Source of the DNA: Xylona heveae TC161
Lineage: Eukaryota > Ascomycota > Xylonomycetes > Xylonales > Xylonaceae
Assembly: GCF_001619985.1 (NCBI RefSeq)
Contig: NW_017264200.1
Span: forward strand, 496,001-560,000
Length of the DNA: 64,000 nucleotides
Direction: 5' to 3'
The notes under the pieces were generated by a model. The model was given only the letters and a program-made list of their open reading frames with translations, ran no database searches and was not told the DNA's origin. Of this stretch, positions 1-9,797 are shown in pieces. The position numbers were made by a program, and so were the translations under genes. The stretch's first letter is position 1. Each line of letters starts with the position of its first letter.

Positions 1-935
1 TGTTTCCTTTGGCGCAGGTGCAGGTTGCGTCTTCAGAGGAGCTTGCGCGGGGGCGGGTGGTGCAGGTTTCGCAAACAATGTGCTGGCCCAACTCTTTTTA
101 GGAGGCTCAGCGACCTTCTGTGCTTCTAGACCAGCTGGGGCACCGCTAGCAGAGACGGCGGCCTGCTCCTTGCCAGTACCTGCTGACCCTGGTTTTGCCG
201 TTGTAACGTCCCAAGCGGATGCTTCTTCGGTGGGAATAGAAAGCTTAGAGCTATCATTGATCGATTCAATTGCGTCCTTTTTATTCGCGGGGTGACGGAT
301 GCCATTAGGAGGTGCGGCCGAACCTCCGCGTCCAGCTCTCGAAACGCCCCGTCCACGCTCTGCAGGACGACCGCGTCCGCCACGGCTGCCTTCGAAACCC
401 CCTCTGCCGCGCGAGCCTCGAGTCGATGGAATTGCTTCATTGGTGGGGGTAATCTCCTCCTTGGGCTTGGATTGAGTCTTATCCTTAGACTTCTTGCCGA
501 CTTTCTCCCATGCCGATACACCTGAAGAAAATAGAGTTAGTCGAGAAAGCCTTCATTGCGAAAATAGGTTGTAGTCAGTTTCAGAATGACTTGAGTTGAG
601 ATACCTTTCATAACAAGCTCAATCGTAGCTTCGGGATCCCATTCCTTGCCGCTCTGCGGCTCTCCATAAGTCTCTTGCAATGCGAAGACGATCAAGCCAT
701 CTGCTTCATTGGGGAACATCTCTTTCATGGTGGTAAACTTTGTGGAGTACTGCTTCTTTAGCAGCTCTGTCTCAGCATCGAGGTCGTCTAATTCAGGCTG
801 CGCATTATCGGCCTTTTCTCCATTTAGATGGCGACTGCTGCCGCGGATGCCGCCTCGCGATCCAAAACCACCCCGGCCACCTCTGGCAGAGCTCCTGCCA
901 CGTGGAGCGGCTTGCCTTGATTGCACGTCAGGCAT
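1..935 (-). CDS. DEF1: RNA polymerase II degradation factor Def1, 5' part (runs off left edge)
   Basis: Starts at the ATG at 935. Exon 1 (935-605) encodes an Arg/Gly-rich N-terminus followed by a CUE-type ubiquitin-binding fold (about residues 60-108, with the MFPN motif typical of CUE helix 1). Intron 604-522 begins GTATCT and ends TTCAG; the frame then continues through a basic segment (VSAWEKVGKKSKDK), RGG-like repeats and an Ala/Pro/Lys-rich stretch to base 1. CUE plus RGG plus low-complexity tail is the layout of fungal Def1, which helps ubiquitinate and remove stalled RNA polymerase II during DNA damage. The Gln-rich C-terminal half expected for the family lies outside the window. Def1 recognition comes from the CUE region and RGG segment; the rest is low complexity and uninformative. 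Confidence 0.85.
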
Positions 936-1856
936 TATGATTCAATTGAGAAGATGTAAAAAAGGGAACACAGGACAGCGCGATTCGAAGATAAGAGCGA
1001 TGAATAAGTCGCGGATGACGACTAATCGGAGAAAGTAGAGAAAGATCGTGGGGGGCGGGAGTTCGACGAGAGGTACGAGTTGTAAAGATTCGATTAACGC
1101 CAGGAATATGGGTGAAGAACAAAAGGCGTCGTCCCAATCAGAAAGCAAAATAGCCTCCTATAGGGAAGACGATAGACAAGAGGGAAACGTTTCAGCCTTC
1201 TGCCACAGAAGGAAGAGGGATTTTGCTGGGGAGGATTGATGATCTGAAGGGAATGAGTTTAGAGTTAAGTTAGAGCGAAGGTTCGATCAGTGTGTGGTCG
1301 TGCAATCGAAAGCTGCACCGAATGCAAAAGCGACTCGGGGAGGCTGCAGAGGCCGTCATAGCAATAGCGAAAGACATGGAAATGTGACAGTGAGGAAGTG
1401 TACTGAATACGGCTCAAATACCACAAAGAAAGAACGAAAAAGGAGGTATCGAGTACCTTTATTGCTGCAAAAATTCGTTCATTGCCTTCCTCGAGATATA
1501 CGGTATTCGAGAGCGACTGGATAGGCAAGCCGGATGCCAGTCACGAGCTCACTCCACCATCTTCACTGTCATCGTCATCATCAATGACAAAATAAAGATT
1601 CCACCACTCCTACTGATCATTCACAAGCAAGTCAGCAATTTATTCACAACTATTTCAGATGCTGGGAAAATCATATAGTTGAAGCAACAATATCTCTGTT
1701 ACGAGACCGTACTGCCCAGGACAGCTACACCTCCTCCTTCCCTTCGCAACGGGCTATACGTTTGCAAGATCGAGGGTGGCTGAGGCTCAGGTGGACTGAG
1801 TTCAAGACACATCGATACAATTCGCATTCGAGCTTCCGCCATCGCTCCTCTAAATC
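936..1856. other. divergent intergenic region, DEF1 / unknown gene
   Basis: About 920 bases between two divergent start codons, so it should hold both promoters and both 5' untranslated regions. Reading frames of 60-90 codons occur on both strands but none has family resemblance or good splice context. A short pyrimidine-rich run lies near 1729-1745. I see no RNA gene here. Confidence 0.6.
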
Positions 1857-3236
1857 ATGAAGCCTTCAACGATCCTAAATCTGCGCTCACTTGCCGCTAA
1901 AATAAACCCTCCTCTTCCGCTGAATCCGCGAGAGTCACAACAACTTCTTACTCTGCTCACATCCTCTTTTCGGCAGCAGCTTAATCGCGAGCATCCTCCG
2001 TTTCGAAGCGAAACAGGAGAGCATCCAGTTCAGCTGAATGGATCGTCCCCGAAAGCCGCATCCGTGCCAAAGACACGCGAGCATCAAGCAAAGAATGCCG
2101 GTAGCCATTACTCATCATTGGCGTCTGCTGATCGCCACCTGGAATCAATCTTGACCAATCCTTTACTCGCTCACGGGCCAAAGAGACGGCGTGCTTCTTC
2201 CTCTGGTGCATCTGGCCAGTCGAAGGGAACATTCAGCGAAGCACAACACATGGTCAATGATCCGATTGGATGGTTTGAGGAGCATGTAGCCTCTGGAGCA
2301 GCCACGATCGATATGGCTCGATACTGCCTTGAGGCGCACGCCAAGGCTTTGTACAGCTCACCAGATCCATCAGTTACAAATGGAATGAAGAATTCTGCTG
2401 CAGGCTCCAAAGTTCTGCAGTGGATGCAGTCTTCTGGATTGGCATCTTCAAACGAGTTTCTCACCAAAGAAAAGTTTGTGAAGGCTATCGTTCCATTCTT
2501 GGTCAGTGAAGGGCGAAAAGACGTAATTTGGCGGTGGCTGAGACGACCGATGCCCAGTCTTGTCTCTGGTGCCCCAGTCAATGTTGAGTCTCAGTCACAG
2601 CTTGCGCTCCGGGCAAAAGGGCATTTGCTCCTTACACTTGTCAAAGCCGAGATATCGAACGGCGGCGGTATCAATGCCGCTATGCAGCAGTATTTACAAT
2701 CTGTCGCGCATCGAGCAGAAATTATTGACGATGTGACACCATTCACCTGGCGATCCAGTGCTAAACTTCTTGGACCTACTGGCAGGTATCTCACCCATCA
2801 AATGAGATCGAGCTCCCACAACATGGAGCTTCGCTCAGAACACTTTTCTGCCTTTGTAACATCTTTGCGATGTTGGGCTAGTGATTTTGAGCTGTATGCT
2901 GCGAGCCTTCATGCTCAGCGGTCAGGTGCCCCAGATTGTACTCCTGCACTGAGATATCTGCGAAAGCTCTCGAAGGGTTCTGTAACCGAAGCTTCCGTAA
3001 AACGGCGCAAGAAGATTGTTGAGTTGAGCTTGGTTACCGCACGGTTATTGCTCGAACAAAACAACGTCCCGGACGCAGCCCGGGTCATGGATTTTGTCCG
3101 CAGCAACTTCCCAGATGAGCTTGGTCTCCGTGCACATGATTCTGCTCGAGAGCTCTCGGCAGCAGAAAGAAGAGATCGGGTTGAGCATGATGAAACGGTC
3201 AACTTACAATTGCTAGAGGGGCTGGATCTGCGATAA
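1857..3236 (+). CDS. conserved-looking fungal protein of unknown function, 459 aa
   Basis: One uninterrupted 460-codon frame from ATG 1857 to TAA 3236; the length, the ordinary codon use and the lack of competing frames make it a real gene. The N-terminus (about residues 1-45) has Arg, Ser and Leu but few acidic residues and could be a mitochondrial presequence. Residues 45-115 are polar and low complexity. From about residue 135 the protein is mostly helical with recurring Trp/Leu pairs, and the last 100 residues are Lys/Arg-rich, which would fit a helical-repeat or RNA/ribosome-associated protein. I do not recognise the family and assign no function. It is divergent from DEF1. Confidence 0.8.
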   Translation: MKPSTILNLRSLAAKINPPLPLNPRESQQLLTLLTSSFRQQLNREHPPFRSETGEHPVQLNGSSPKAASVPKTREHQAKNAGSHYSSLASADRHLESILTNPLLAHGPKRRRASSSGASGQSKGTFSEAQHMVNDPIGWFEEHVASGAATIDMARYCLEAHAKALYSSPDPSVTNGMKNSAAGSKVLQWMQSSGLASSNEFLTKEKFVKAIVPFLVSEGRKDVIWRWLRRPMPSLVSGAPVNVESQSQLALRAKGHLLLTLVKAEISNGGGINAAMQQYLQSVAHRAEIIDDVTPFTWRSSAKLLGPTGRYLTHQMRSSSHNMELRSEHFSAFVTSLRCWASDFELYAASLHAQRSGAPDCTPALRYLRKLSKGSVTEASVKRRKKIVELSLVTARLLLEQNNVPDAARVMDFVRSNFPDELGLRAHDSARELSAAERRDRVEHDETVNLQLLEGLDLR

Positions 3237-3409
3237 TCGGACCGATAATGGACAGGGATCTTGCATCATTAGTACGGGCGTTTTGGATTTGGGATTGTTC
3301 ATCGTGGCAGGGCGGTTAGGCTATTTACATGTAGGATCTGGTTAGTACGAGATATCCCATTTTTGGTTGTAGAGACATGTCAACTCTGTGTTGACTTTGT
3401 AAATGACGT

Positions 3410-4260
3410 TTAAATTTGCCTTGCAATCACACCAATGTGGAGAACTTTGGTATTGAACCGTGGAAAATCACCGTCCCGTGCGGAGTAGTATTCCCCGGCT
3501 GTCACATTCTGTAAAGTATCGCGAGACCCCAAACTCCCCAACGATACCATCACCCACTGCTTGAGGTCCGCAATGCGGGCCAACCACTGACCCCACATGG
3601 TCCTGTCAATTGACTTTTACGGAAGTGCATATTGAATTAGTATAACGAAGGCAATACTTACTAGTTCACATGAGATCTTGGCCAGCAGCACATGGTGGTC
3701 TCAATGGGGAAATTATTGCAAGTCCCAATGGGGAAATTTGGGGAACAGTAGCTCTCTTTGCGAAGACAGAAGAGACCTGGAACTTGACGGAATTGCCTGT
3801 ACTCCAGAAGCCTTGGAAGGGCTCATGCGCAGATCATACTGTTTTTGAAGTTCCGGCGAGTGATTTAGACGATGCTGCAGGAGATTTGAAGCTAAAAATG
3901 ATCAATTTGCTGATCCAGATCCCTTCACCTGCACCGCTTTCGTTGGTGAAATCCACCAGCACAAATAACACCGAAAACTCAGGGTTGAGCGTTCGGATAC
4001 TCAGCAACCGAGCAATAGAAATGTCAACCAACCAGGCACTTATTTGGTCGTTCTGAATAGAAAATAGTATAGTACATGCAATAGTACAATGCGAGATGGG
4101 AAGGAATCCAGAGTCACCTGTCCGCTCATATCTCGCGCGATATGATGTGGGGAACATTGGAGTCCAGCTGGTGCTCTAATGCTTTTTCGCAATAAACTAC
4201 AATGGGCACTTTGAATCTTACGACTGAACTTTCGGAGGATGAGGCTCACAGCTGCAAATT
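3410..4260 (-). other. possible small gene or gene relic (minus strand)
   Basis: Two minus-strand segments read like protein. The first starts at ATG 4126, has a possible intron (GTGACT to TATTCAG, about 4114-4052), and continues for about 70 codons with the core SAWLVDISIARLLSIRTLNP before a stop near 3834. The second (3598-3410) is 60 codons with WLARIADLKQWVMVSLGSLG. I could not join them with canonical splice sites in a consistent phase. They may be exons of one gene, a decayed gene, or chance. No family recognised. Confidence 0.25.
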
Positions 4261-4599
4261 AATTATGATCCGTCCTTGGAAAAATACGCGCTGACGAAAC
4301 CACAGCTTAGCAGTTTGTGTTGCGCTTCTTTGCTTGCACATGGCTCGGATCTGCCCTGCGCCACGCTTCAAGCTGGGAGATTTCAACATTGACCTACGCC
4401 ACGGGTGCCTTGGTAGCGAGATGGGTGGTGTGGGAAGGGTGGTGTTGAGCTTCCAGCGTCCGGGTCATGGCTTTACACTATGACCAGGATTTTATTGGAT
4501 CTGCTTGGGAAAATAAATATTCCATTGGACAACTTATTGTGAATCGGCAAACACTGATGCAGATCATCAGGCAACACTTTGAACATTGTTCTTCATAGT

Positions 4600-5504
4600 T
4601 TTGCAAAATCTCTCATGGGACATACGGGGAAATGGAACAAGGGGAATCAATTGAAACGTCATAGCATAGCCCGCGGGGGAGGCGGGCTTGCAGGAGCCTT
4701 CAATTTCACTGGACCCATCGGCGGAGGGTACAAACCGTCAATTTCCCCACATCAACGGGTTGTCTCGTTAGCGGGAGCTGGGGCCGAATGCCGGTGCGGA
4801 ATGTGAATGAGGGGAGAGAACGACTTCGAGAGCCCCACCAAAAGCCAAACCTCATGTCAATCTCTTTGGGGAAATATTCAGCATTTCCTGCCTCTTCCAT
4901 CCCCAAATAGCAGTCCCCCAGACGCTAGCCTAACCACTAACTAACCCTACCTTGGAATCGAAATCTTCCATTGAATAACACGCCGAGGCCACCGATTCAA
5001 TTTCGGGAACTAGGCTCAATGATGATGGACCTATCGCAACCATGGTGCGATGCCTGATCACTTGATGTGCGAGAAATTCTCGAGAGCAATGATGGACCGT
5101 CCGCTGCAGGCACAATGCACTAGACACGCCACACGTTGCAACCCCGGAAGTGACGATGTCTGGTATCCATTACTCTTTTCGTCAGCACTCTGACTTCACC
5201 GGCCCGCCATCGACCGGACCATCTCTGCGGGGAAATTGGTGTCAAATGATGTTTTGATGGGGAAACTTGTGGACCTCTTAATCCTGACTCGTTGCTTCTC
5301 TAGAGAAGGTATAGCCTGCCATGAGCCTCAAGGGTCCTCGTAACCCCTTCGGACAATTCTAACGGGATTCTTTTCTCGATTCTGACATGGTATAAATATG
5401 AGCCAGATAGCCGCATTCTTGACAGGATTTTGTAATCGTCAGAGTCGAAGTTGTGAAGCGTTGGAGACCGGTACTTGATTTGCTGCCAGGCCCCGTTGAC
5501 CATC
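4600..5504 (+). promoter_or_regulatory. agdA upstream region with TATA box and CreA-like sites
   Basis: A clear TATAAAT lies at 5391-5397, about 110 bases before the agdA start codon. Four matches to the carbon-catabolite repressor core SYGGRG occur upstream: GCGGGG at 4673, GCGGAG at 4721, CTGGGG at 4778 and GCGGGG at 5227. CreA repression of amylolytic genes is established in Aspergillus; that these copies work is inference. I looked for the AmyR pair CGG-N8-CGG and found no clean copy. The octamer GGGGAAAT recurs here and further upstream (see findings). Confidence 0.5.
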
Positions 5505-8500
5505 ATGGCACGACGACTTTTCACAGCGGCAGTAGCCAGCGGACTGGCATCGTCGCTCTTCTTTTCTTCTCCTACATATGCTCAAAATGCCAGCTCAACC
5601 ACGACGAGCTGGCGACCTCTTTTCACTATACCTGCCGAGGCCGATGTCGGCGCAAACTTACTTCCGACTGCAAATGACCCTCAAGCGGTTGATGCCCAGA
5701 CTGTGTGTCCTGGATATCAAGCTTCCAATGTGGTGCGAACAGGGCTTGGCTTCACGGCTTCGTTGAGTCTTGCTGGACAAGCATGCAATGTCTACGGTAC
5801 CGACATTGATAAGTTGAACTTGACGGTTGAGTATCAATCTGCCGATCGATTGAGTATCAACATTGTCCCGGCCGTGATTGATGCCTCAAATTCGTCGCAG
5901 TACATCTTGCCGGAGAGCCTAGTCCCTAAGCCTTCTGCGGATGTTGATGCCAATGCCACAAGCGCTGATAATGACTTGGTCTTTACCTGGTCCAATGACC
6001 CGAGTTTCTCATTCACTGTGACTCGCAAATCCACCGGTGACACTTTGTTCACCACAGAGGGGACCGTGCTTGTTTTTGAGAACCAGTTCATCGAGTTCGT
6101 CTCTGCGCTCCCAGAGAACTACAACTTGTATGGTCTGGGTGAACATATTCGACCCCTTCGTTTGGGTAACAATTATACGGCAACCATGTACGCTGCTGAT
6201 GTTGGTGATGTCGTTGATAGGTGAGTCAATTCTCTACTGATCAAATGCAATTATATGGAAGACCTCGAGCCTTGCAAACAGCTGGCTGGCATGAAGACAG
6301 ACTTAATTGGCTAATGTATGACTAGAAATCTCTACGGACAACATCCATTTTACCTGGATACCCGCTATTACCAAGTTGACAACAGCACGGGCAACTTGAC
6401 GCTAATCACTTCTCCTGCAAATGAGACTGACGCTACTGCGGACTACGTTTCGTACTCGCATGGTCTTTTCCTGCGCAATTCGCACGGTCAGGAGATCCTC
6501 CTGCACCCGCAGAACATCACATGGCGAACGATCGGTGGTAGCATAGATTTGTACTTCTATGCTGGTCCGACCCAACCTGAGGTCACTCGCAACTACCAGG
6601 TCAGCACAGTCGGACTTCCTGCAATGCAGCAGTATTTCACTTTTGGCTACCATCAATGCCGATGGGGTTACCACAACTGGTCCGAGCTGGCCGATGTTGT
6701 GTCCAACTTTGAGAGATTTCAGATTCCTTTGGAGAATATCTGGTGGGTCAATCATCGGCAAAAGTCCTCTCTATCCGCTGGATGTAACTGACTCGAAACT
6801 TGTTCTTTCGCAGGACCGACATTGACTATATGAAATTGTACCGTGATTTCGAAAATGACCCAAACACCTTTGGTTATGCCGAAGGCAAGCAATTCCTTGA
6901 TAGCTTGCACGCCAGCGGACGACACTATATCCCAATTGTAGATTCTGCAATTTATCGGCCCAACCCAGAGAACGCCACTGATGCGTAAGTTTTCTCGTCT
7001 GCGATCATTTTATGAAATTTGGCTGATCACGAACCAACGCAAAGATACCCAATTTACGACCGCGGTGATACTGTGCAAGCTTTTCTCAAGAACCCAGATG
7101 GTAGCCAGTATGTCGGTGCCGTGTGGCCCGGCTACACCGTTTTCCCTGACTGGCTCTCTGAGGGCGCGCACACCTGGTGGACCGATGAAATGACCAGATG
7201 GTCAAAGAATGTTTCATTTGATGGCATCTGGATTGATATGTCTGAGGTATCATCTTTCTGCATTGGCAGCTGCGGCTCCAACAATCTAACCTTGAACCCG
7301 GTGCACCCATCGTTCTTGCTGCCTGGCGAGCCTGGCAATGTTGACTACAACTATCCTGAGGGATTCAACATTACCAACTCCACCGAAGCGGCCGCAGCTG
7401 CTTCTGCATCCTCGAGCCAGTCCGCATCCCTCGCCACTGCGTCTCCTACCACGACGCAAGCCTATGTCCGCATCACTGCCACACCCGGCGTGCGTGACGT
7501 CAACTACCCGCCATACACGATCAATAACAACAACGGAGAGCTTGCAGTCCACGCCATCTCGCCAAACGCCACTCATATTGACGGCACTCAGGAATACGAG
7601 ATCCACAGTCTCTGGGGTTATGGAATCCTCAACGCCACCTACAATGCCCTTCTCAACGTTTTCCCCGAGAAGCGTCCCTTTATCATTGGCCGCTCCACTT
7701 TTGCCGGCTCTGGAAAGTGGGCTGGACACTGGGGAGGTGACAATTACTCCAAGTGGCTGTACATGGTGCTCTCAATTCCTCAAGCGCTGTCGTTCTCCCT
7801 CTTTGGAATCCCCATGTTTGGCGTCGACACATGCGGTTTCGCGGGTAATGCGGACGAAGAGCTCTGCAACAGATGGATGCAGTTGTCGGCTTTCTTCCCC
7901 TTTTACAGAAACCACAACACCCTCGCTTCCGCCTCTCAGGAGCCCTACATCTGGTCTTCGGTCATTGATGCTTCCAAGACCGCCATGGCTATCCGCTACC
8001 AGCTTCTGCCGTACATGTACACGCTCTTCTATCTTGCCCACTCAACTGGCTCGACTGTGATGCGTGCCCTGTCGTGGGAATTCCCCAACGAGCCCGCCCT
8101 TGCCGGTGCTGACCGTCAATTCCTCCTTGGTCCCTCACTCCTCATTACTCCTGTCCTTGAGCCCCAGGCTACCACTGTCGACGGCGTCTTCCCTGGCGTT
8201 GGCCACGGTGAGGTCTGGTACGACTGGTACACCCAGACAGCCGTGAACGCGACCGCTGGCGCCAACACCACGATCGATGCTCCCCTGGGCCACATCCCCG
8301 TCTTTGTGCGTGGCGGTAGTGTGCTTCCTATGCAAGAGGCCGCTCAGACCACGCGCGACGCCCGCAACAGCCCCTGGAGCTTGCTCACCGCCTTGAGTCT
8401 GGAAAAGACTGCATCTGGCCAGTTGTACGTTGACGACGGCGAGAGCGTCAAGCCAAATTCCACTCTCTTTGTCGAGGTATGTCCACTATCCACGTCTTGT

Positions 8501-8883
8501 CCTTGTCGTTTCTAATCAATTCCGGCCTCTTAATTCCCTTCTCCCCGTTTCCTTTTCTTCTTCTTCTTCTTCCTCCCCCTCTTTCAAAACCTGCCTTTTA
8601 CAATTCCCACTAACATCTTCCCCCCACCTCATAGTTCGTCGCCAACCCCTCCGGCCTGACCGCCTCCTCGCGCGGCACATACCAAGACAGCAACCCATTG
8701 GCCAACATTACCGTGCTGGGCTTCACATCCCCTCCCTCCGCCAACCTGACGCTCAACGGCGCCCGCATCCCCTCGTCGTCGGTCTCGTATAACGCCACCT
8801 CCAAGGTCCTTGCCCTCACTGGTCTCCAGAACGTCACTGGCACAGCTAGTGCCTGGGCCAAGGACTGGATTCTCAGGTGGTAA
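5505..8883 (+). CDS. agdA: secreted alpha-glucosidase, GH31 (AgdA-type)
   Basis: Hydrolyses terminal alpha-1,4-glucosidic bonds of maltose and malto-oligosaccharides outside the cell. Five exons with introns 6221-6325, 6743-6813, 6985-7044 and 8477-8634 join into 994 codons, close to the 985 aa of A. niger AgdA. The chosen ATG (5505) starts a signal peptide (MARRLFTAAVASGLASSL, cut near YAQ-N); an in-frame ATG 30 bases upstream would spoil it. Hallmarks in order: VCPGY and NVYGTD of the N-terminal beta-sandwich, NLYGLGEH, WTDIDYM split by intron 2, nucleophile Asp in WIDMSE (about D499), a Ser/Ala/Thr-rich insert, acid/base Asp in HWGGDN (about D667), and a C-terminal beta domain. Many N-glycosylation sites. 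Intron 4 has a long TTC/CCT tract. In several Aspergilli agdA sits next to amyR; no amyR is in this window. Confidence 0.95.
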
Positions 8884-9797
8884 TTCCCTTGTATGGTGAT
8901 TACCTTGTTTGGTGGGTAGATAGTGTTTGGTGGTTCGATGTGGTTGGTGGGTAGATATCTGTGTAGCAACTGGAGTTTATCTATCTCGCTAGGTGGTTTG
9001 TTAAAACCATAGCCTGCAAAATCATCCTTATAGTATCTGCAGGGGAGGAATGTCGCAAAAAAAAAAAATAAAATAAAATAAAATTAAGAAACTTACGCTT
9101 CGCAGCGAAAAAGTAACTGTGAATAGTCGATATAGTCGATATTGGGAACGGGAAAATGGGGGAAAGGGGAAAAAGCGGAGGATTGGATAGTATAGTATAG
9201 TACAAGTACCTGAGTTAATGAATATACCTTACGTTATATATAAGTTACGCATACTCTTCCCCTCTGAACGCCAACTCCCTTAAACACTTTGTCTAAGCGC
9301 TATATACCGTACATCCAGAAACCTCCCTAGAGATTAAGGCACCCAAAGCGACCACGCCAAAAAGTAGTACTACGGAGCGTATTCTATAAAAGAAGTGAGG
9401 CTGGTGGGATATATTATTGTCATTCTCCGTGGATTTCTGTTCTATACACATGTACACATCAGATTTACTTGCTAGAGTTATTATCTTACTTTCTTCAATC
9501 CTTCCATCTTATAACTATAAGTAGGTAAGTAAGTAAGGAAGAAAGAAAGAAAGAAAGAAAGAAAAGAAGGAAGAAAGGAAAGAGAGGTATTATGGTAACA
9601 TTATCTAAAATATCTTTTGGCGCACCGCAACCTTAGCGCGCCCTAAAGGTTTACGGAAACATAAAGATTCCGTGCCGGTATGCCATGCATCATAACGTAC
9701 GACCACTGTGAATGTAATGTATTGTAACGTAAGGCCACGCTGCGCCGCTCTACACCGCGCCCACTCTCCGCTCAGCTACGCCGCGCTTCACTCCGCG
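8884..9797. other. convergent intergenic region with A/T-rich and GAAA tracts
   Basis: Separates the 3' ends of agdA and the EMP65-like gene, so it should contain both terminators. It holds an A-rich run near 9055-9085 (AAAAT repeats), weak TATA-like repeats near 9188-9245, a GAAA microsatellite at 9521-9585 and a more GC-rich stretch from about 9730. No supported gene. Confidence 0.6.
9521..9585. repeat. GTAA/GAAA microsatellite
   Basis: Imperfect tandem tetranucleotides: GTAA units followed by about eight GAAA/GGAA units. Simple-sequence repeat in the convergent spacer; no element structure around it. Confidence 0.9.

Noticed and set aside
1265-1528. 87-codon minus-strand frame in the DEF1 spacer
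   Set aside because: No motif, poor start context, and it lies where both promoters are expected.
7286-8060. frames of 147-240 codons inside the agdA exon 4 region on both strands
   Set aside because: Shadows of the alpha-glucosidase coding frame.
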